DNA of 64,000 nt from Laspinema palackyanum D2c. GTDB lineage: Bacteria > Cyanobacteriota > Cyanobacteriia > Cyanobacteriales > Laspinemataceae. This document shows, in pieces, positions 55,148 to 64,000 of the stretch (within the stretch, counting starts at the first letter, position 1; every line of letters starts with the position of its first letter). Position numbers and translations under genes: made by a program. The notes below the pieces were generated by a model that made no database searches, was not told the DNA's origin, and saw only the letters and a list, made by a program, of their open reading frames with translations. Location: positions 52,785 to 116,784 of the forward strand of contig NZ_JAMXFD010000019.1 in NCBI RefSeq assembly GCF_025370875.1. Direction: 5' to 3'.

Positions 55148-56821
55148 GTGCCAAATCAGAACGTATCCAAGCAACGCCCGATGGCGGAACCTACCGCTAA
55201 ACCCCGGAGTAACAAGCTCAATAAAGATAATCGGGGACGTTGGCTTTGGCTGTGTTTTGGCTTAAGTGGTGTGGCAATGCTCTCGGCAACAGCAGGAGCC
55301 TTGCTTGCCGTGTCTTTGTCAAGTACCCCCTTAATGCAAAGCCGCCTCAGTGCTGAAGATGCAGCTATATTTTCTAACAGCGATCTGGCGCGGACCAATC
55401 TTAAATTGCCTGAGCTCACTCGCTCAGTTAACATTTTAATCATCGGTACTAGCGTTTTAACTTCTGACCTTAAAGACGAGAAGGTTCCCGAATTAGGATA
55501 CCATGCCCCAGTTAATTCCCTGGATGGTCTCTCGGATGTCATGCTATTGGTCCGCTTTGACCCTGAAGCCAATAAGTTGACGGTTCTTTCTATCCCGAGA
55601 GATACCCGCACTTTAGTGGAAGGATATGGCGTCCGCAAAATTAATGATGCTAACTATTTTGGGGGTCCTGCTCTGAGCGCTAAGGCGGTTAATGAACTCC
55701 TCGGTGGCGTTCGCATTGACCGTTATATTCGCATCAATGTTCAAGGGGTCGAAAAATTAGTGGATGCCCTCGGCGGAGTCAAGATGTATGTCCCGGTGGA
55801 TATGAAATACCAGGATGATAGCCAACGTCTGTACATCAACCTCAAGCAGGGAGAGCAGTATCTCGGGGGCAAAGAGGCGCTACAATTTCTCCGGTTTCGC
55901 TACGATCAGTTAGGGGATATCGGTCGGATCCAGCGTCAGCAAATGATGATGCGATCGCTGATGGATCAAACCCTGAATATTAATACCATCACCCGATTAC
56001 CAAAAATCCTCTCGGTGGTTCAAGAATTTATTGATACGAACTTAACGATTGAGGAAATTGCTGCGCTTGCGGGTTTTGCGGCCCAAACGGAATCTTCTAA
56101 TGTGCAAATGTTAATGGTGCCAGGAGATTTCAGCGCTCCCGAGGAATATGAAGCCAGTTACTGGTTACCCAACTATGAACGCCTGGATGCGATGATCGCC
56201 GAACATTTGGATCGCGACCTTCATGGTAGGCATTATGATTCCGTTGATCCGGCTTATGTCCGGGTCGCTATTCAAGATAGTACGGATGACTGGGATGCGG
56301 TTGATCGCTTGCGAAATAGCCTCTCGGAAAAAGGGTATTGGAATGTTTTTGTTTCCAGTCCCTGGAACCAACCGTTAGCGGTGACGCGGATTGTTGCCCA
56401 AAATGGTGACATGGAAAGCGCCCAAGCCATTCAACAGGCCCTGGGCCTGGGTGAGGTCCGGGTGGAAAGTACCGGCAGTTTGCGATCGGATATCACCATT
56501 CAGATCGGCCGGGATTGGCTGGCGAAACAAAATCTCCAGAATCCCGCCCCCTCGGTTCAGGAGTCTTCCCCAGGGGACTCTTATTATTCCGAGGACTCAG
56601 TTGAACCTGCTGCTGCGGATGAGTACCCTAGCGAACCTCCTGTGACGGAGGAGTATAGAGAGTGGACCCCGACGGACCCCTCCGCCGACTCCTACGCTGA
56701 CCCATCCGCCGACCCCTACGCCGACCCATCCACCGACCCCTACGCCGACCCATCCGCCGACCCCTACGCCGCCCCAACTATTCCACCAGAAGACCGCTAT
56801 TGGCAATCCCCAAGTTACTAG
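55148..56821 (+). CDS. LytR-CpsA-Psr (LCP) family protein
   Basis: The start is uncertain: GTG 55148 (chosen) or ATG 55181; upstream TTG/ATG at 55088/55100 are open but lack conservation cues. A TM helix (about 33-56) is followed by the LCP domain with VLSIPRDTRTLVEGYG, KINDANYFGG, GGVRIDRYIRINVQGV and FLRFRYDQLGDIGRIQRQ. A LytR_C domain follows (about 395-490). The tail holds repeats DPSADPYA / DPSTDPYA. LCP enzymes attach glycopolymers to peptidoglycan. Confidence 0.9.
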   Translation: MPNQNVSKQRPMAEPTAKPRSNKLNKDNRGRWLWLCFGLSGVAMLSATAGALLAVSLSSTPLMQSRLSAEDAAIFSNSDLARTNLKLPELTRSVNILIIGTSVLTSDLKDEKVPELGYHAPVNSLDGLSDVMLLVRFDPEANKLTVLSIPRDTRTLVEGYGVRKINDANYFGGPALSAKAVNELLGGVRIDRYIRINVQGVEKLVDALGGVKMYVPVDMKYQDDSQRLYINLKQGEQYLGGKEALQFLRFRYDQLGDIGRIQRQQMMMRSLMDQTLNINTITRLPKILSVVQEFIDTNLTIEEIAALAGFAAQTESSNVQMLMVPGDFSAPEEYEASYWLPNYERLDAMIAEHLDRDLHGRHYDSVDPAYVRVAIQDSTDDWDAVDRLRNSLSEKGYWNVFVSSPWNQPLAVTRIVAQNGDMESAQAIQQALGLGEVRVESTGSLRSDITIQIGRDWLAKQNLQNPAPSVQESSPGDSYYSEDSVEPAAADEYPSEPPVTEEYREWTPTDPSADSYADPSADPYADPSTDPYADPSADPYAAPTIPPEDRYWQSPSY

Positions 56822-56868
56822 GGCTTCGGTTCAGCATGAAAGGAAGGGGACCCGTACAGTATCGGTTA

Positions 56869-56882
56869 AAACCCGGGTTTCT
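56869..56882. repeat. Single AAACCCGGGTTTCT arm
   Basis: AAACCCGGGTTTCT between the convergent LCP and COP23 genes is a lone arm of the dispersed AGAAACCGGGTTTCT family, with no second arm nearby. Confidence 0.6.
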
Positions 56883-56980
56883 ATACTGCTCTTGTGTAGG
56901 AGAGGAAACTCAGGATTTGGGGGGAGGGGGAGAATCAACTCTCCAGGGTTTAACCTTCTCCCTCACCCCATCCCCCAGTT

Positions 56981-57766
56981 TTAGCGAAAATTCTCAGGGT
57001 TGAGCTGATGGCTGGATTCGTTGCTGCTGTTTTCTCGAAGTTGCAGACCCGTCCCCCCATCCATTGGGTCTAGGAAAGGCCGTAAATCGATACTTCCGGG
57101 CCGGACTTGAGTTTGGGTGTTGCTGCCGGGAATGGGCATCCCGAAAACATCCTCTAGGGTCTGCAACAGGTTCCCCCCTTGGCCGTTATCTACGAGGGCA
57201 TTCACGGCTTCGGTTTGACGACCGCTATCGGCAACGGTCAAGTTTTCAAAGACGCGATCGCGAATCAGTTGGGGGTTCTCTCCCGGGGGGACTGTCAGGA
57301 CAATCTGACAGGTCGGATTCTTCTCGGTGGTCACACAAATGGTGTCATACCCATTTTCTGAGCCGATCGCCAGTTCTTGCATCCCGTCTTCCCGGTAAAA
57401 CTCTAAGCGACGGGCAATTTCGTTACAGCGTCGATCTTCGGTCCACCCTCCGCCCAAGGTACTGGGTTTTGCCCATTCATAAACCTGTCCCGGTTGACTT
57501 TGAGGGGCGTACATCACGGTGTACTCTCCATCGACGACTTGACAGGTAAACCTTGCATTGCTGGCTGTGGGGGTATCGCCCGGATTAGTATCCCCCGTTT
57601 CTGTGGGTGAATTGGGCGGAACTCGCACGTTATTCGGGGTCGGCAACTCCTGGGCTAAAACTGCACCACTTGTACCCAGCAGCAAGGTTAATCCCAGGGA
57701 TGCACTGACCCCTCGGATTGCTGCAAGGGGAAGCGATCGCGGTGATTTATATTTAAGTTGAAACAT
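56981..57766 (-). CDS. COP23-type protein
   Basis: The start is ATG 57766 (261 residues). A signal peptide (about 1-38, ending VLAQ) leads to the COP23 region: ARFTCQVVDGEYTVMYAPQS, YEWAKPSTLGGGW and RRCNEIARRLEFYRED. Conserved cysteines occur in FTCQ, RRCN, DTICV and PTCQ, suggesting two disulphides. COP23 was named for a circadian oscillating membrane-associated protein in Cyanothece. Function is not known. It is convergent with the LCP gene. Confidence 0.85.
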   Translation of the reverse strand: MFQLKYKSPRSLPLAAIRGVSASLGLTLLLGTSGAVLAQELPTPNNVRVPPNSPTETGDTNPGDTPTASNARFTCQVVDGEYTVMYAPQSQPGQVYEWAKPSTLGGGWTEDRRCNEIARRLEFYREDGMQELAIGSENGYDTICVTTEKNPTCQIVLTVPPGENPQLIRDRVFENLTVADSGRQTEAVNALVDNGQGGNLLQTLEDVFGMPIPGSNTQTQVRPGSIDLRPFLDPMDGGTGLQLRENSSNESSHQLNPENFR

Positions 57767-58608
57767 TGCCAAGTTCTCCCATCTTTGTTATACGTCAATC
57801 ATTAATCCTTCCTCATTATGACATCGCCCTTCTTGAAGTCCCTCTATCCCGCTTGGGCGATCGGTCTCGGTGTTAATCAACAACCCCTGACGCGATTCCC
57901 GAGTTAATATAGATGACAGACAAGAGTGCAAATTCACAAAAGAAAAGTCCTGTTTTTCCTGTAGACGTCTTCTCAGGCTAAAAAGATTCTGAATGGGGGA
58001 TGGAAATTCTCCGGGGTGCGCTCTATTTTATGGTGGTGAGATAAAATCAATCGGCGACAATGCCTAGGCCGTCAGTACAGCGTTGAGAGTCCCATTTTCT
58101 GGGCAAAATTGGTGTTTTTTTGCCGAGAAAATGGGGTAAAACTCTGCTTTTTTCCTAGGGCGATCGCCAGACCCTGAACCCAAATCAAATCCTATTCTTA
58201 GATTTTGTTAAACCGGGTCTGAACAAGCCCCCCCATGTGCTATCTTTTTGCGAGTATTTTATACGCTTATACAGATTAATCACCCTCTTGGGGATGACAA
58301 AATGCAGGGGCGCGGCCAATCCTCACAAAAAATAATTGCTTTTCAGATGAGATTGAGTCGTGACCCGACCCTCCATCGAACAGTCGCGAACGGGATTTCT
58401 CAAACCCAGTCGTTGGACCCCAGGCATCTGATGATTCTGACTAGGGCATCCATTGGGAACAAAGTCTATTTAAAAGTCTATCCAAGGCATTCGCCCAGTT
58501 CTAACTCAAGAGATTTGAGGGGGTTGGGGGATCTCTATGGGGAAAAGATGCCGACCACCGGACGCTTCCCACTAAAATAGAAAACGAAACCTCTGAAGCA
58601 ACTGACTC
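57767..58608. other. Long divergent gap between COP23 and tatC
   Basis: This 842-bp divergent gap has a strong hairpin (58091-58135), a HIP1-like site near 58,160 and an open frame of 110 codons (58248-58580) with no resemblance to a known family. Both promoters lie here. Confidence 0.45.
58091..58135. repeat. Hairpin CCCATTTTCTGGGCAAAA...TTTTTTTGCCGAGAAAATGGG
   Basis: The arms CCCATTTTCTGGGCAAAA (58091-58108) and TTTTGCCGAGAAAATGGG (58117-58134) pair with a single mismatch around a short loop. There is no open reading frame across it. It may be a small RNA, a terminator or a regulatory structure. Confidence 0.65.
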
Positions 58609-59415
58609 ATGACCCCAAGTTCAGACCTGGAGACCGTGACCCAGCAAGACCCCCCCCAACTTTATAACCCCGGGAACCTTCAACCCACTGAGGATGACCC
58701 TCTCAACCACTTCCCAGATGAGGTGGAGATGTCCATCTTCGATCACCTGGAAGAACTGCGGATGCGAATCTTCTATTCCCTGATTGGGGTAGTATCCGGG
58801 ATGGTGGGGTGCTTCATTTTTGTCAAACCGATTGTCCACTTATTAGAGGTCCCAGCACAAGGGGCTAAATTTCTGCAACTGGCACCGGGAGAATTTTTCT
58901 TTGTCTCAGTCAAGGTGGCGGGTTATAGCGGATTGGTCGTGGCGAGTCCATTTGTGCTCTACCAAATTATCCAGTTTGTCCTCCCGGGACTGTCCCTACG
59001 GGAACGTCGGATTATTGGTCCGATTGTTTTGGGATCAACCCTGCTGTTTGGTGTGGGTTTAGTCTTTGCCTATATCGCTTTGATTCCTGCGGCCCTAAAT
59101 TTCTTCGTCAGTTATGGGGCCGGGGTGGTGGAGCAAATGTGGTCGATTGATCGATATTTTGAGTTTGTGCTGTTGCTATTATTTAGCACGGGATTAGCGT
59201 TTCAAATCCCGGTGATCCAGGCGCTGCTGGGTCTGCTGGGAGTTGTCTCTTCTACAAAAATGCTGGCGGGTTGGCGTTATGTGGTGCTGGGGGCTGCCAT
59301 TTTAGGGGCGATTTTAACCCCCTCTACTGATCCCCTGACTCAAAGTTTATTTGCCGGTGCAGTTCTGACTCTATATTTTGGGGGAGTGGGATTGGTGAAG
59401 GCAATGGGAAAATAA
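58609..59415 (+). CDS. tatC: Twin-arginine translocase subunit TatC
   Basis: A 268-residue protein with six membrane spans. TatC cues are the N-terminal [11 protein letters not shown], the loop [17 protein letters not shown] and [14 protein letters not shown] long N-terminal cytoplasmic tail of about 40 residues precedes TM1. TatC recognises twin-arginine signal peptides of folded proteins. It is near petC, whose product has such a signal. A HIP1-based inverted repeat follows. Confidence 0.95.
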   Translation: MTPSSDLETVTQQDPPQLYNPGNLQPTEDDPLNHFPDEVEMSIFDHLEELRMRIFYSLIGVVSGMVGCFIFVKPIVHLLEVPAQGAKFLQLAPGEFFFVSVKVAGYSGLVVASPFVLYQIIQFVLPGLSLRERRIIGPIVLGSTLLFGVGLVFAYIALIPAALNFFVSYGAGVVEQMWSIDRYFEFVLLLLFSTGLAFQIPVIQALLGLLGVVSSTKMLAGWRYVVLGAAILGAILTPSTDPLTQSLFAGAVLTLYFGGVGLVKAMGK

Positions 59416-59434
59416 GCGGTTTTGGTTCAGTGGT

Positions 59435-59479
59435 AGCGCGATCGCCGGTGGGCAGAGGGGTCCTTCAGGCGATCGCGCT
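59435..59479. repeat. HIP1-based 12-bp inverted repeat after tatC
   Basis: AGCGCGATCGCC (59435-59446) and its exact inverse GGCGATCGCGCT (59468-59479) form a perfect 12-bp stem with a 21-nt loop, both containing HIP1 octamer cores. It may be the tatC terminator, although no T run follows. Confidence 0.7.
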
Positions 59480-59634
59480 TGTGCTATCTGTCATACAATT
59501 TTAGAGTTGAGCGGTTACGGTGACAGACCTTTGATATGTCTGGATTCTAGCCATCAGCGCGATCGGGGATCGAGTGCAAGAGCAACATAAATGTCCCCAG
59601 TCTAGGCTCCATCTGTTGTAAAATTTTAGAGTAG

Positions 59635-59790
59635 AGAGTTTAAAGTCGAGAGTTTTAAACTCTGAGTCGGTCAGGATTCGCCCTGATAGAGGGGCTGGGA
59701 TAAAGTACCACAGCAAAATTAGCGCCCCTTGCATTGACCTCATCGTAGCTACAATTTTAAATTTGAGATTTTAAATTTGAGATTTTAAAT
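59635..59790. repeat. AT-rich inverted and tandem repeats
   Basis: AGAGTTTAAA (59635-59644) pairs with TTTAAACTCT (59654-59663). Downstream, the 14-bp word ATTTTAAATTTGAG is repeated 2.6 times (59754-59790). Related TTTTAGAGT words occur near 59,500 and 59,625. Confidence 0.7.
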
Positions 59791-60211
59791 GGGTTAACCC
59801 TTTCTCAATCAGGATTTTGGGCATTCGCCGGATGGCACAAATAAAGTGAACGATCGCTGTAATCGGTCCAAGTGCTTGCCAAATAAGGCGGTTGTGAGTT
59901 ATGACAGTATCCAACGGATGTTAACCCTGAAAGCCCTTGGTGCGATTTATGATTTCGGGAGGTTGAGAAAGGCAAGTGTGATTTCCATCAATTTTTTTGA
60001 TGATCAATTTAAGACTTTGTAATGCTGAATACGTTGTGAAATATCCGTTCGCTCATATAATACTCCCATCCGGATGGAAACCCACTCAGCACGGACGCTA
60101 ACCATCTCCTTCGGTTTTAATTCAGGTGGTGATCGACGATTGATTGCCGATTGATTGCCGACCGCTAAAAATAGAGCTGCGTATCGTTTTATACCAAAGC
60201 TTTCACCTATC

Positions 60212-61399
60212 ATGATGAAAATTCTTGCGTTCGATTTGCCTGATTCTCAATGTCCCGATTTCCAGCCAATTGTTCTCAAGTATTCCAGTTTTCTGGATAC
60301 GGCTGCGGTGGGCATTTTTCAGATTACTCCGACGGGCAGCTATTTAAGGGCTAATCGAACTTTAGCTCGCATCTATGGGTATGAGTCGGGGACAGAACTG
60401 ATGGCTGCGGTTAAAAATATGGGGAATCAACTGTATGTGGAACAGAGACGGTATGAGCAATTAATGCAAGTGTTACGCACTCAGCGAGATGTGGAAAATT
60501 TTGAATCTCGGATCTATCGTCAAGATGGGAGTATTGCCTGGGTGCGAGATACGATTCGGATTATGCGCGATCGCAAAGGTCAGGTGATTGGGTATCAGGG
60601 GATCGTTGAACCGATGGAAGAACCCCGAAGCGATCGCTTAAGTTCTCTGCCGGATTCAGAACCGGAAACCTTACAAACTCCCCTCACGCCTAACTTTGTG
60701 TCGATGCTATCTCATGAATTACGCGGTTCTTTAACAGTGATTGCGGCGGCGAACGATTTGCTCAAACTCCACAGTCAAAAAATGACACCCGAGCAACGGC
60801 TCAAGTATTTTCAAAAAATTGATGAAACCGTTAAACACACTTCTAATATCATCGAAGGATTCTTGACATTAGGGAAGGCTGAGTGTGGCGGGTTACATAT
60901 TCAATCGGTTCCGGTCTATTTTGCCAGTTTATGCGAAGATGTCTGGCAGGATGTGGAAAAATTAACCGATGTGACTCATCGCATGATTTTGACAACCACC
61001 GGAGATTCTGAACCTCTGATGACTGATCCCACCTTACTCCGACAAATTATTTTGAACTTGCTGGTGAATGCGGTGAAGTATTCTCCCCAAGGCAGTTCTA
61101 TTTATTGTGATTTTACCTTTAATGAAGGGGAAATCATTTTCCGCATCAAGGACAGGGGAATCGGGATTCCCCCGGAAGATCGGGCGAATTTGTTTACTCT
61201 GTTTCATCGGGCGAAAAATGTGGCAGCGAATGCCGGGAGTGGTTTGGGATTGGCAATTGTTAAGCGATCGGTGGATTTACTCGGGGGGAAAATTTGGTTG
61301 GAAAGTACCGTGGGAGAGGGGACAACTTTTACCGTAACCCTCCCAAAACTACCCGCGCTTTCTAGTCAAATTAATGATTACCATTCTATCAGCGCTTGA
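60212..61399 (+). CDS. PAS-domain sensor histidine kinase
   Basis: The start is ATG 60212, giving 395 residues; the longer frame uses a TTG. A PAS domain (about 25-145, YLRANRTLARIYGY, FESRIYRQDGSIAWV) leads to HisKA with H168 in LSHELRGSLTVI, where the usual Thr-Pro after the H-box arginine is Gly-Ser. The HATPase has NLLVNAVKYSP, DRGIGIPPED and GLGLAIV. No membrane span is seen, so it is soluble. Its partner regulator is not adjacent. Confidence 0.9.
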   Translation: MMKILAFDLPDSQCPDFQPIVLKYSSFLDTAAVGIFQITPTGSYLRANRTLARIYGYESGTELMAAVKNMGNQLYVEQRRYEQLMQVLRTQRDVENFESRIYRQDGSIAWVRDTIRIMRDRKGQVIGYQGIVEPMEEPRSDRLSSLPDSEPETLQTPLTPNFVSMLSHELRGSLTVIAAANDLLKLHSQKMTPEQRLKYFQKIDETVKHTSNIIEGFLTLGKAECGGLHIQSVPVYFASLCEDVWQDVEKLTDVTHRMILTTTGDSEPLMTDPTLLRQIILNLLVNAVKYSPQGSSIYCDFTFNEGEIIFRIKDRGIGIPPEDRANLFTLFHRAKNVAANAGSGLGLAIVKRSVDLLGGKIWLESTVGEGTTFTVTLPKLPALSSQINDYHSISA

Positions 61400-61645
61400 G
61401 GTGATTCGCTCTTTTAACCTCGTTCTTTTTGTCCGATGAATGTGACGTCACACCTGAGTTTCTTAACTCAAAAGCAAATGATCCGGCTAAATTCATAGGT
61501 AAGGCGCTGATCCCTGGGGACTAGAGGTTCCCCTTCTCTAGTTTTTCGAGGAATATTGCAAGTTGTCAATTGGTTAAAGAGTCAGGAATGAGTCTGGCGA
61601 TCGCCCCAGTGAAGCATCAGGAAAGCGCTCAAGAGAATTGGCAAT

Positions 61646-61963
61646 TTAGAAATTTTCGAGCATCCATTCTGAAGCGCGATCGCCCAAATCAATGGGAATG
61701 CTCACTGCCTTGCCTAAGCGGGGACGTTCGCGGGTGGTTGCAAGGTAAAGCTGCACCTGTTCGATGCCACCCCAGGCATTGAGATAACTGGCAACCACAT
61801 CCAAATGAGCCAGATATTCCGACTCATTCATGGGGAAAGAGGCTTGTTCGAGGTATTTCCACATAATCAGGATGAAAATCTTCCCCTGAGTGCGCCGCAC
61901 TTGGATATCGTAAGAGCGGCCCCACTTGGAAAGCAAGAGCTGGTGTAAGTCCTGTCCAGTCAT
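61646..61963 (-). CDS. DUF3067 family protein
   Basis: A 105-residue soluble protein. DUF3067 cues are GQDLHQLLLSKWGRSYDIQ, GKIFILIMWKYLEQASFP and YLAHLDVVASYLNAWG. The family is shared by cyanobacteria and plastids. Function is not known to me. It is divergent from petC with a 262-bp shared promoter region, a conserved-looking placement that hints at a photosynthetic role (inference). Confidence 0.88.
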   Translation of the reverse strand: MTGQDLHQLLLSKWGRSYDIQVRRTQGKIFILIMWKYLEQASFPMNESEYLAHLDVVASYLNAWGGIEQVQLYLATTRERPRLGKAVSIPIDLGDRASEWMLENF

Positions 61964-62225
61964 AGAGAGAGTCCGTAAAAACTGAATCTTTACAGTTTGT
62001 TACAAAAATTGACAGCGAAATGCAAAAATGCGATCGAAGTGTCAAAGAATGTAATAATCTGTTGAGAAAGGCTGGAGATTCAGCATTTCCCTGGGGATTG
62101 TCCCTGCCTTTCCCCGGTAGTGACAGACTCGATATGAGGAATTGTTTAAACTAGGGTTCACCAATTTTAGCCCTTAGATGAGAGGCTAAGACATACAACT
62201 TAACACAGACGTAGCAAGATAGGTC
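61964..62225. promoter_or_regulatory. Divergent promoter region of DUF3067 and petCA
   Basis: This 262-bp gap between divergent starts must carry both promoters. I cannot assign -10 or -35 boxes with confidence. Confidence 0.5.
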
Positions 62226-62765
62226 ATGGCTCAAGCTTCTGGAAATCCTGACGTCCCCAGCATGGGGCGTCGCCAATTTATGAACTTACTGACTTTCGGT
62301 GCAGTCACGGGGACGGCACTGGGAGCCTTGTATCCGGTGGTCAAGTATTTTATCCCGCCGTCGAGTGGCGCTGCTGGTGGTGGCGTTACCGCTAAAGATG
62401 CCCTGGGCAATGACGTCAGCGTTAGCCAGTTTTTAGGCAGTCACAATGCGGGCGATCGCGTGTTGGCCCAAGGTCTCAAAGGTGACCCCACCTACCTGGT
62501 GGTGGATCAAGACAAGACCCTGACCGAATACGGAATCAACGCCGTTTGTACTCACCTCGGCTGCGTCGTCCCCTGGAACGCCAGCGAAAACAAATTTATG
62601 TGTCCCTGCCACGGTTCCCAGTACAACAGTGAGGGTAAAGTGGTTCGCGGCCCTGCGCCTCTGTCTCTGGCTTTGGCTCATGCCACCGAAGTCGATGATA
62701 AAGTCGTCTTTACGCCTTGGACCGAAACTGACTTCCGTACCGGGGAAAACCCCTGGTGGTCATAA
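62226..62765 (+). CDS. petC: Rieske iron-sulfur protein of cytochrome b6f
   Basis: A 179-residue protein. An N-terminal twin-arginine stretch (GRRQFMNLL) precedes the TM anchor (about 22-42). The 2Fe-2S ligands are in [10 protein letters not shown] and CPCHGSQYN. It transfers electrons from plastoquinol to cytochrome f in the thylakoid membrane. It lies upstream of petA with the petA start 87 bp after its stop, a standard petCA operon. Confidence 0.98.
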   Translation: MAQASGNPDVPSMGRRQFMNLLTFGAVTGTALGALYPVVKYFIPPSSGAAGGGVTAKDALGNDVSVSQFLGSHNAGDRVLAQGLKGDPTYLVVDQDKTLTEYGINAVCTHLGCVVPWNASENKFMCPCHGSQYNSEGKVVRGPAPLSLALAHATEVDDKVVFTPWTETDFRTGENPWWS

Positions 62766-62851
62766 GCGCTTTGGCCGACCAAAAGCCGCTGAATGCAATA
62801 TATTTCAATTTCTCATTGTTTGACTGTTTAGCTTACCTCTTCTCTTTCCCG

Positions 62852-63841
62852 ATGAAACATACTTCCTTGTCGCGGATCCTGCGGCAGAGTGGACGCACTT
62901 TAGCCAAAGGCGTGCTGTTGGCGGTGGCAACTCTGGCCCTTTTCCTTGCTTCTGACATCGCCGTACCTCAGTCAGCAGCAGCCTATCCCTTTTGGGCGCA
63001 ACAAACGGCTCCAGAAACCCCCCGGGAAGCAACGGGTCGGATCGTTTGTGCCAACTGCCATCTGGCTGAAAAACACACCCAGGTGGAATTGCCTCAAGCC
63101 GTGCTGCCGGATACGGTGTTTGAAGCGGTGGTGAAAATTCCTTATGATACCAGTGTGCAACAAGTGCTGGGCAGTGGCGATCGCGGACCATTGAATGTCG
63201 GCGCTGTGATCATGTTGCCCGAAGGGTTCAAAATTGCACCGGCCGATCGCATTCCTGAAGAAATGCAGGAAAAAATCGGGGGTCTTTACTTCCAACCATA
63301 TAGCGAAGGTCAGGATAATGTGTTGATTGTTGGCCCCTTACCCGGCGAACAATATCAAGAAATTGTCTTCCCAGTTCTATCTCCGAATCCCGAAACCGAT
63401 AAAAAGATCCATTATGGTAAATACCCCGTTCATGTCGGTGGTAACCGGGGACGTGGACAGGTTTATCCAACTGGGGATAAGAGCAATAATACAGTCTTCA
63501 ATGCTTCGGCTGCTGGCACCATTTCCCAAATTGCCAAAGTTGAAGGCGGCGGTTATGAAGTCACCATTCAAACTGCTGATGGATCGACCGTGGTTGATAG
63601 CATTCCTGCCGGTCCTGAGTTAATCGTCTCGGAAGGTGACGAAGTGACTGCGGCGCAAGTTCTGACCAATAACCCCAATGTCGGTGGTTTCGGTCAGGTG
63701 GATGGAGAAATTGTCCTACAAAGTTCCGGTCGGATTAAAGGATTGCTGGCTTTCTTTGCGATCGTTACTCTGTCTCAAATTATGCTCGTCCTGAAGAAAA
63801 AGCAGGTCGAAAAAGTACAAGCAGCCGAAATGAACTTCTAA
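62852..63841 (+). CDS. petA: Cytochrome f (apocytochrome)
   Basis: The start is ATG 62852, 329 residues; the longer frame would overlap petC. A signal peptide ends ...SAAA before Y45, whose amino group is the haem axial ligand in mature cytochrome f. The haem site is CANCH (C66, C69, H70). A C-terminal TM helix (about 294-314, [17 protein letters not shown]) anchors it. It passes electrons to plastocyanin or cytochrome c6. A strong terminator follows. Confidence 0.98.
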   Translation: MKHTSLSRILRQSGRTLAKGVLLAVATLALFLASDIAVPQSAAAYPFWAQQTAPETPREATGRIVCANCHLAEKHTQVELPQAVLPDTVFEAVVKIPYDTSVQQVLGSGDRGPLNVGAVIMLPEGFKIAPADRIPEEMQEKIGGLYFQPYSEGQDNVLIVGPLPGEQYQEIVFPVLSPNPETDKKIHYGKYPVHVGGNRGRGQVYPTGDKSNNTVFNASAAGTISQIAKVEGGGYEVTIQTADGSTVVDSIPAGPELIVSEGDEVTAAQVLTNNPNVGGFGQVDGEIVLQSSGRIKGLLAFFAIVTLSQIMLVLKKKQVEKVQAAEMNF

Positions 63842-63860
63842 GTTCTGTTGCGAGTTACTT

Positions 63861-63892
63861 AAAAAAAAGGGGGCAAATGCCCCCTTTTTTTT
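63861..63892 (+). terminator. Rho-independent terminator of petCA
   Basis: An A run is followed by the stem GGGGGC-AAAT-GCCCCC and then a run of T, 20 bp after the petA stop. The A/T symmetry makes it effective in both directions. Confidence 0.93.
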
Positions 63893-63976
63893 AGAGGGAA
63901 GCGCAGAGAATTAGAGTTAAAGGAGTAGTAGCGCGTCTAAGCTAAAATAGTGGGTAAAATATCTTTGAGGAGTCTC

Positions 63977-64000
63977 ATGAGTAACCCGAACATCAAACAT
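63977..64000 (+). CDS. Possible start of a further gene, truncated by the window end
   Basis: An ATG at 63977 is preceded by a GAGGAG ribosome-binding site (63967-63972), and eight codons (MSNPNIKH) are open to the window edge. Too little is visible to name it. Confidence 0.4.

Larger units (their letters stand above)
59416..60211. other. Repeat-bearing intergenic stretch between tatC and the PAS kinase
   Basis: Nearly 800 bp without a gene. It holds the HIP1 inverted repeat (59435-59479) and the AT-rich repeats (59635-59790); the remainder shows no structure I can name. Confidence 0.5.

Noticed and set aside
58248..58580. 110-codon open frame upstream of tatC
   Set aside because: No family resemblance and biased composition; probably non-coding DNA between COP23 and tatC.
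62756..62851. Upstream extension of petA
   Set aside because: It overlaps the end of petC and precedes the standard cytochrome f signal peptide; the ATG at 62852 is chosen.

Overview
The window is cyanobacterial chromosome. It carries petC and petA of the cytochrome b6f complex, a COP23-type protein, DUF6335, DUF3067 and DUF2809 proteins, a PatA-type regulator, multi-PAS hybrid kinases, a PEP-CTERM protein, and very many copies of the HIP1 octamer GCGATCGC. Dispersed palindromes of the AGAAACCGGGTTTCT type, heptamer-like runs and the rich two-component inventory suggest a filamentous, possibly Oscillatoriales-type species. That last assignment is inference; no rRNA is present to settle it.

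Layout. Positions 1-700 hold the 3' end of a Z-ISO/NnrU gene. Positions 925-12,633, all on the minus strand, hold a methyltransferase, an Slt-type lytic transglycosylase and a chemosensory cluster (PatA-type regulator, CheR-TPR, double CheW, two MCPs) with no CheA or CheY in view. Next come pepA (plus), a GH5 PEP-CTERM hydrolase (plus) and a DUF1565/six-SLH surface protein (minus). Positions 19.6-24.2 kb are a four-gene GldA/GldF/GldG/DUF4340 ABC cluster. Positions 24.2-33.3 kb are metabolism and transport: purU, DUF2809, a Cys-motif protein with a zinc-ribbon partner, DUF6335, an MFS carrier, a sugar ABC importer lacking its ATPase, and a PKHD hydroxylase. Positions 33.5-42.6 kb are mainly signalling on the minus strand: two REC-led histidine kinases, a broken Hpt gene, a cupin, a PHP phosphatase and a PAS-GGDEF-EAL protein. 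Positions 43.2-50.8 kb hold a penicillin/AHL-acylase family protein and a 1550-residue seven-PAS hybrid kinase. Positions 51.9-57.8 kb hold rpe, a subtilase, a small membrane protein, an LCP protein and a COP23 protein. Positions 58.6-64 kb hold tatC, a PAS kinase, DUF3067 and petC-petA.

Functional links. About ten signalling proteins sit here, with a chemoreceptor cluster that must borrow CheA from elsewhere. The envelope is well represented (Slt, LCP, SLH, GH5, subtilase, Gld ABC, acylase). TatC lies close to the Rieske gene, whose product carries a twin-arginine signal.

No rRNA, tRNA, CRISPR array, transposase or prophage was recognised. The most notable items are the nonsense-disrupted Hpt gene that has also lost its phospho-histidine, a 114-bp repeat that splits a dispersed hairpin, a chemoreceptor with an eroded signalling tip, a PatA protein with a roughly 59-residue insertion, and several multi-hairpin intergenic elements. 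I did not find a clear, wholly new multi-gene system.
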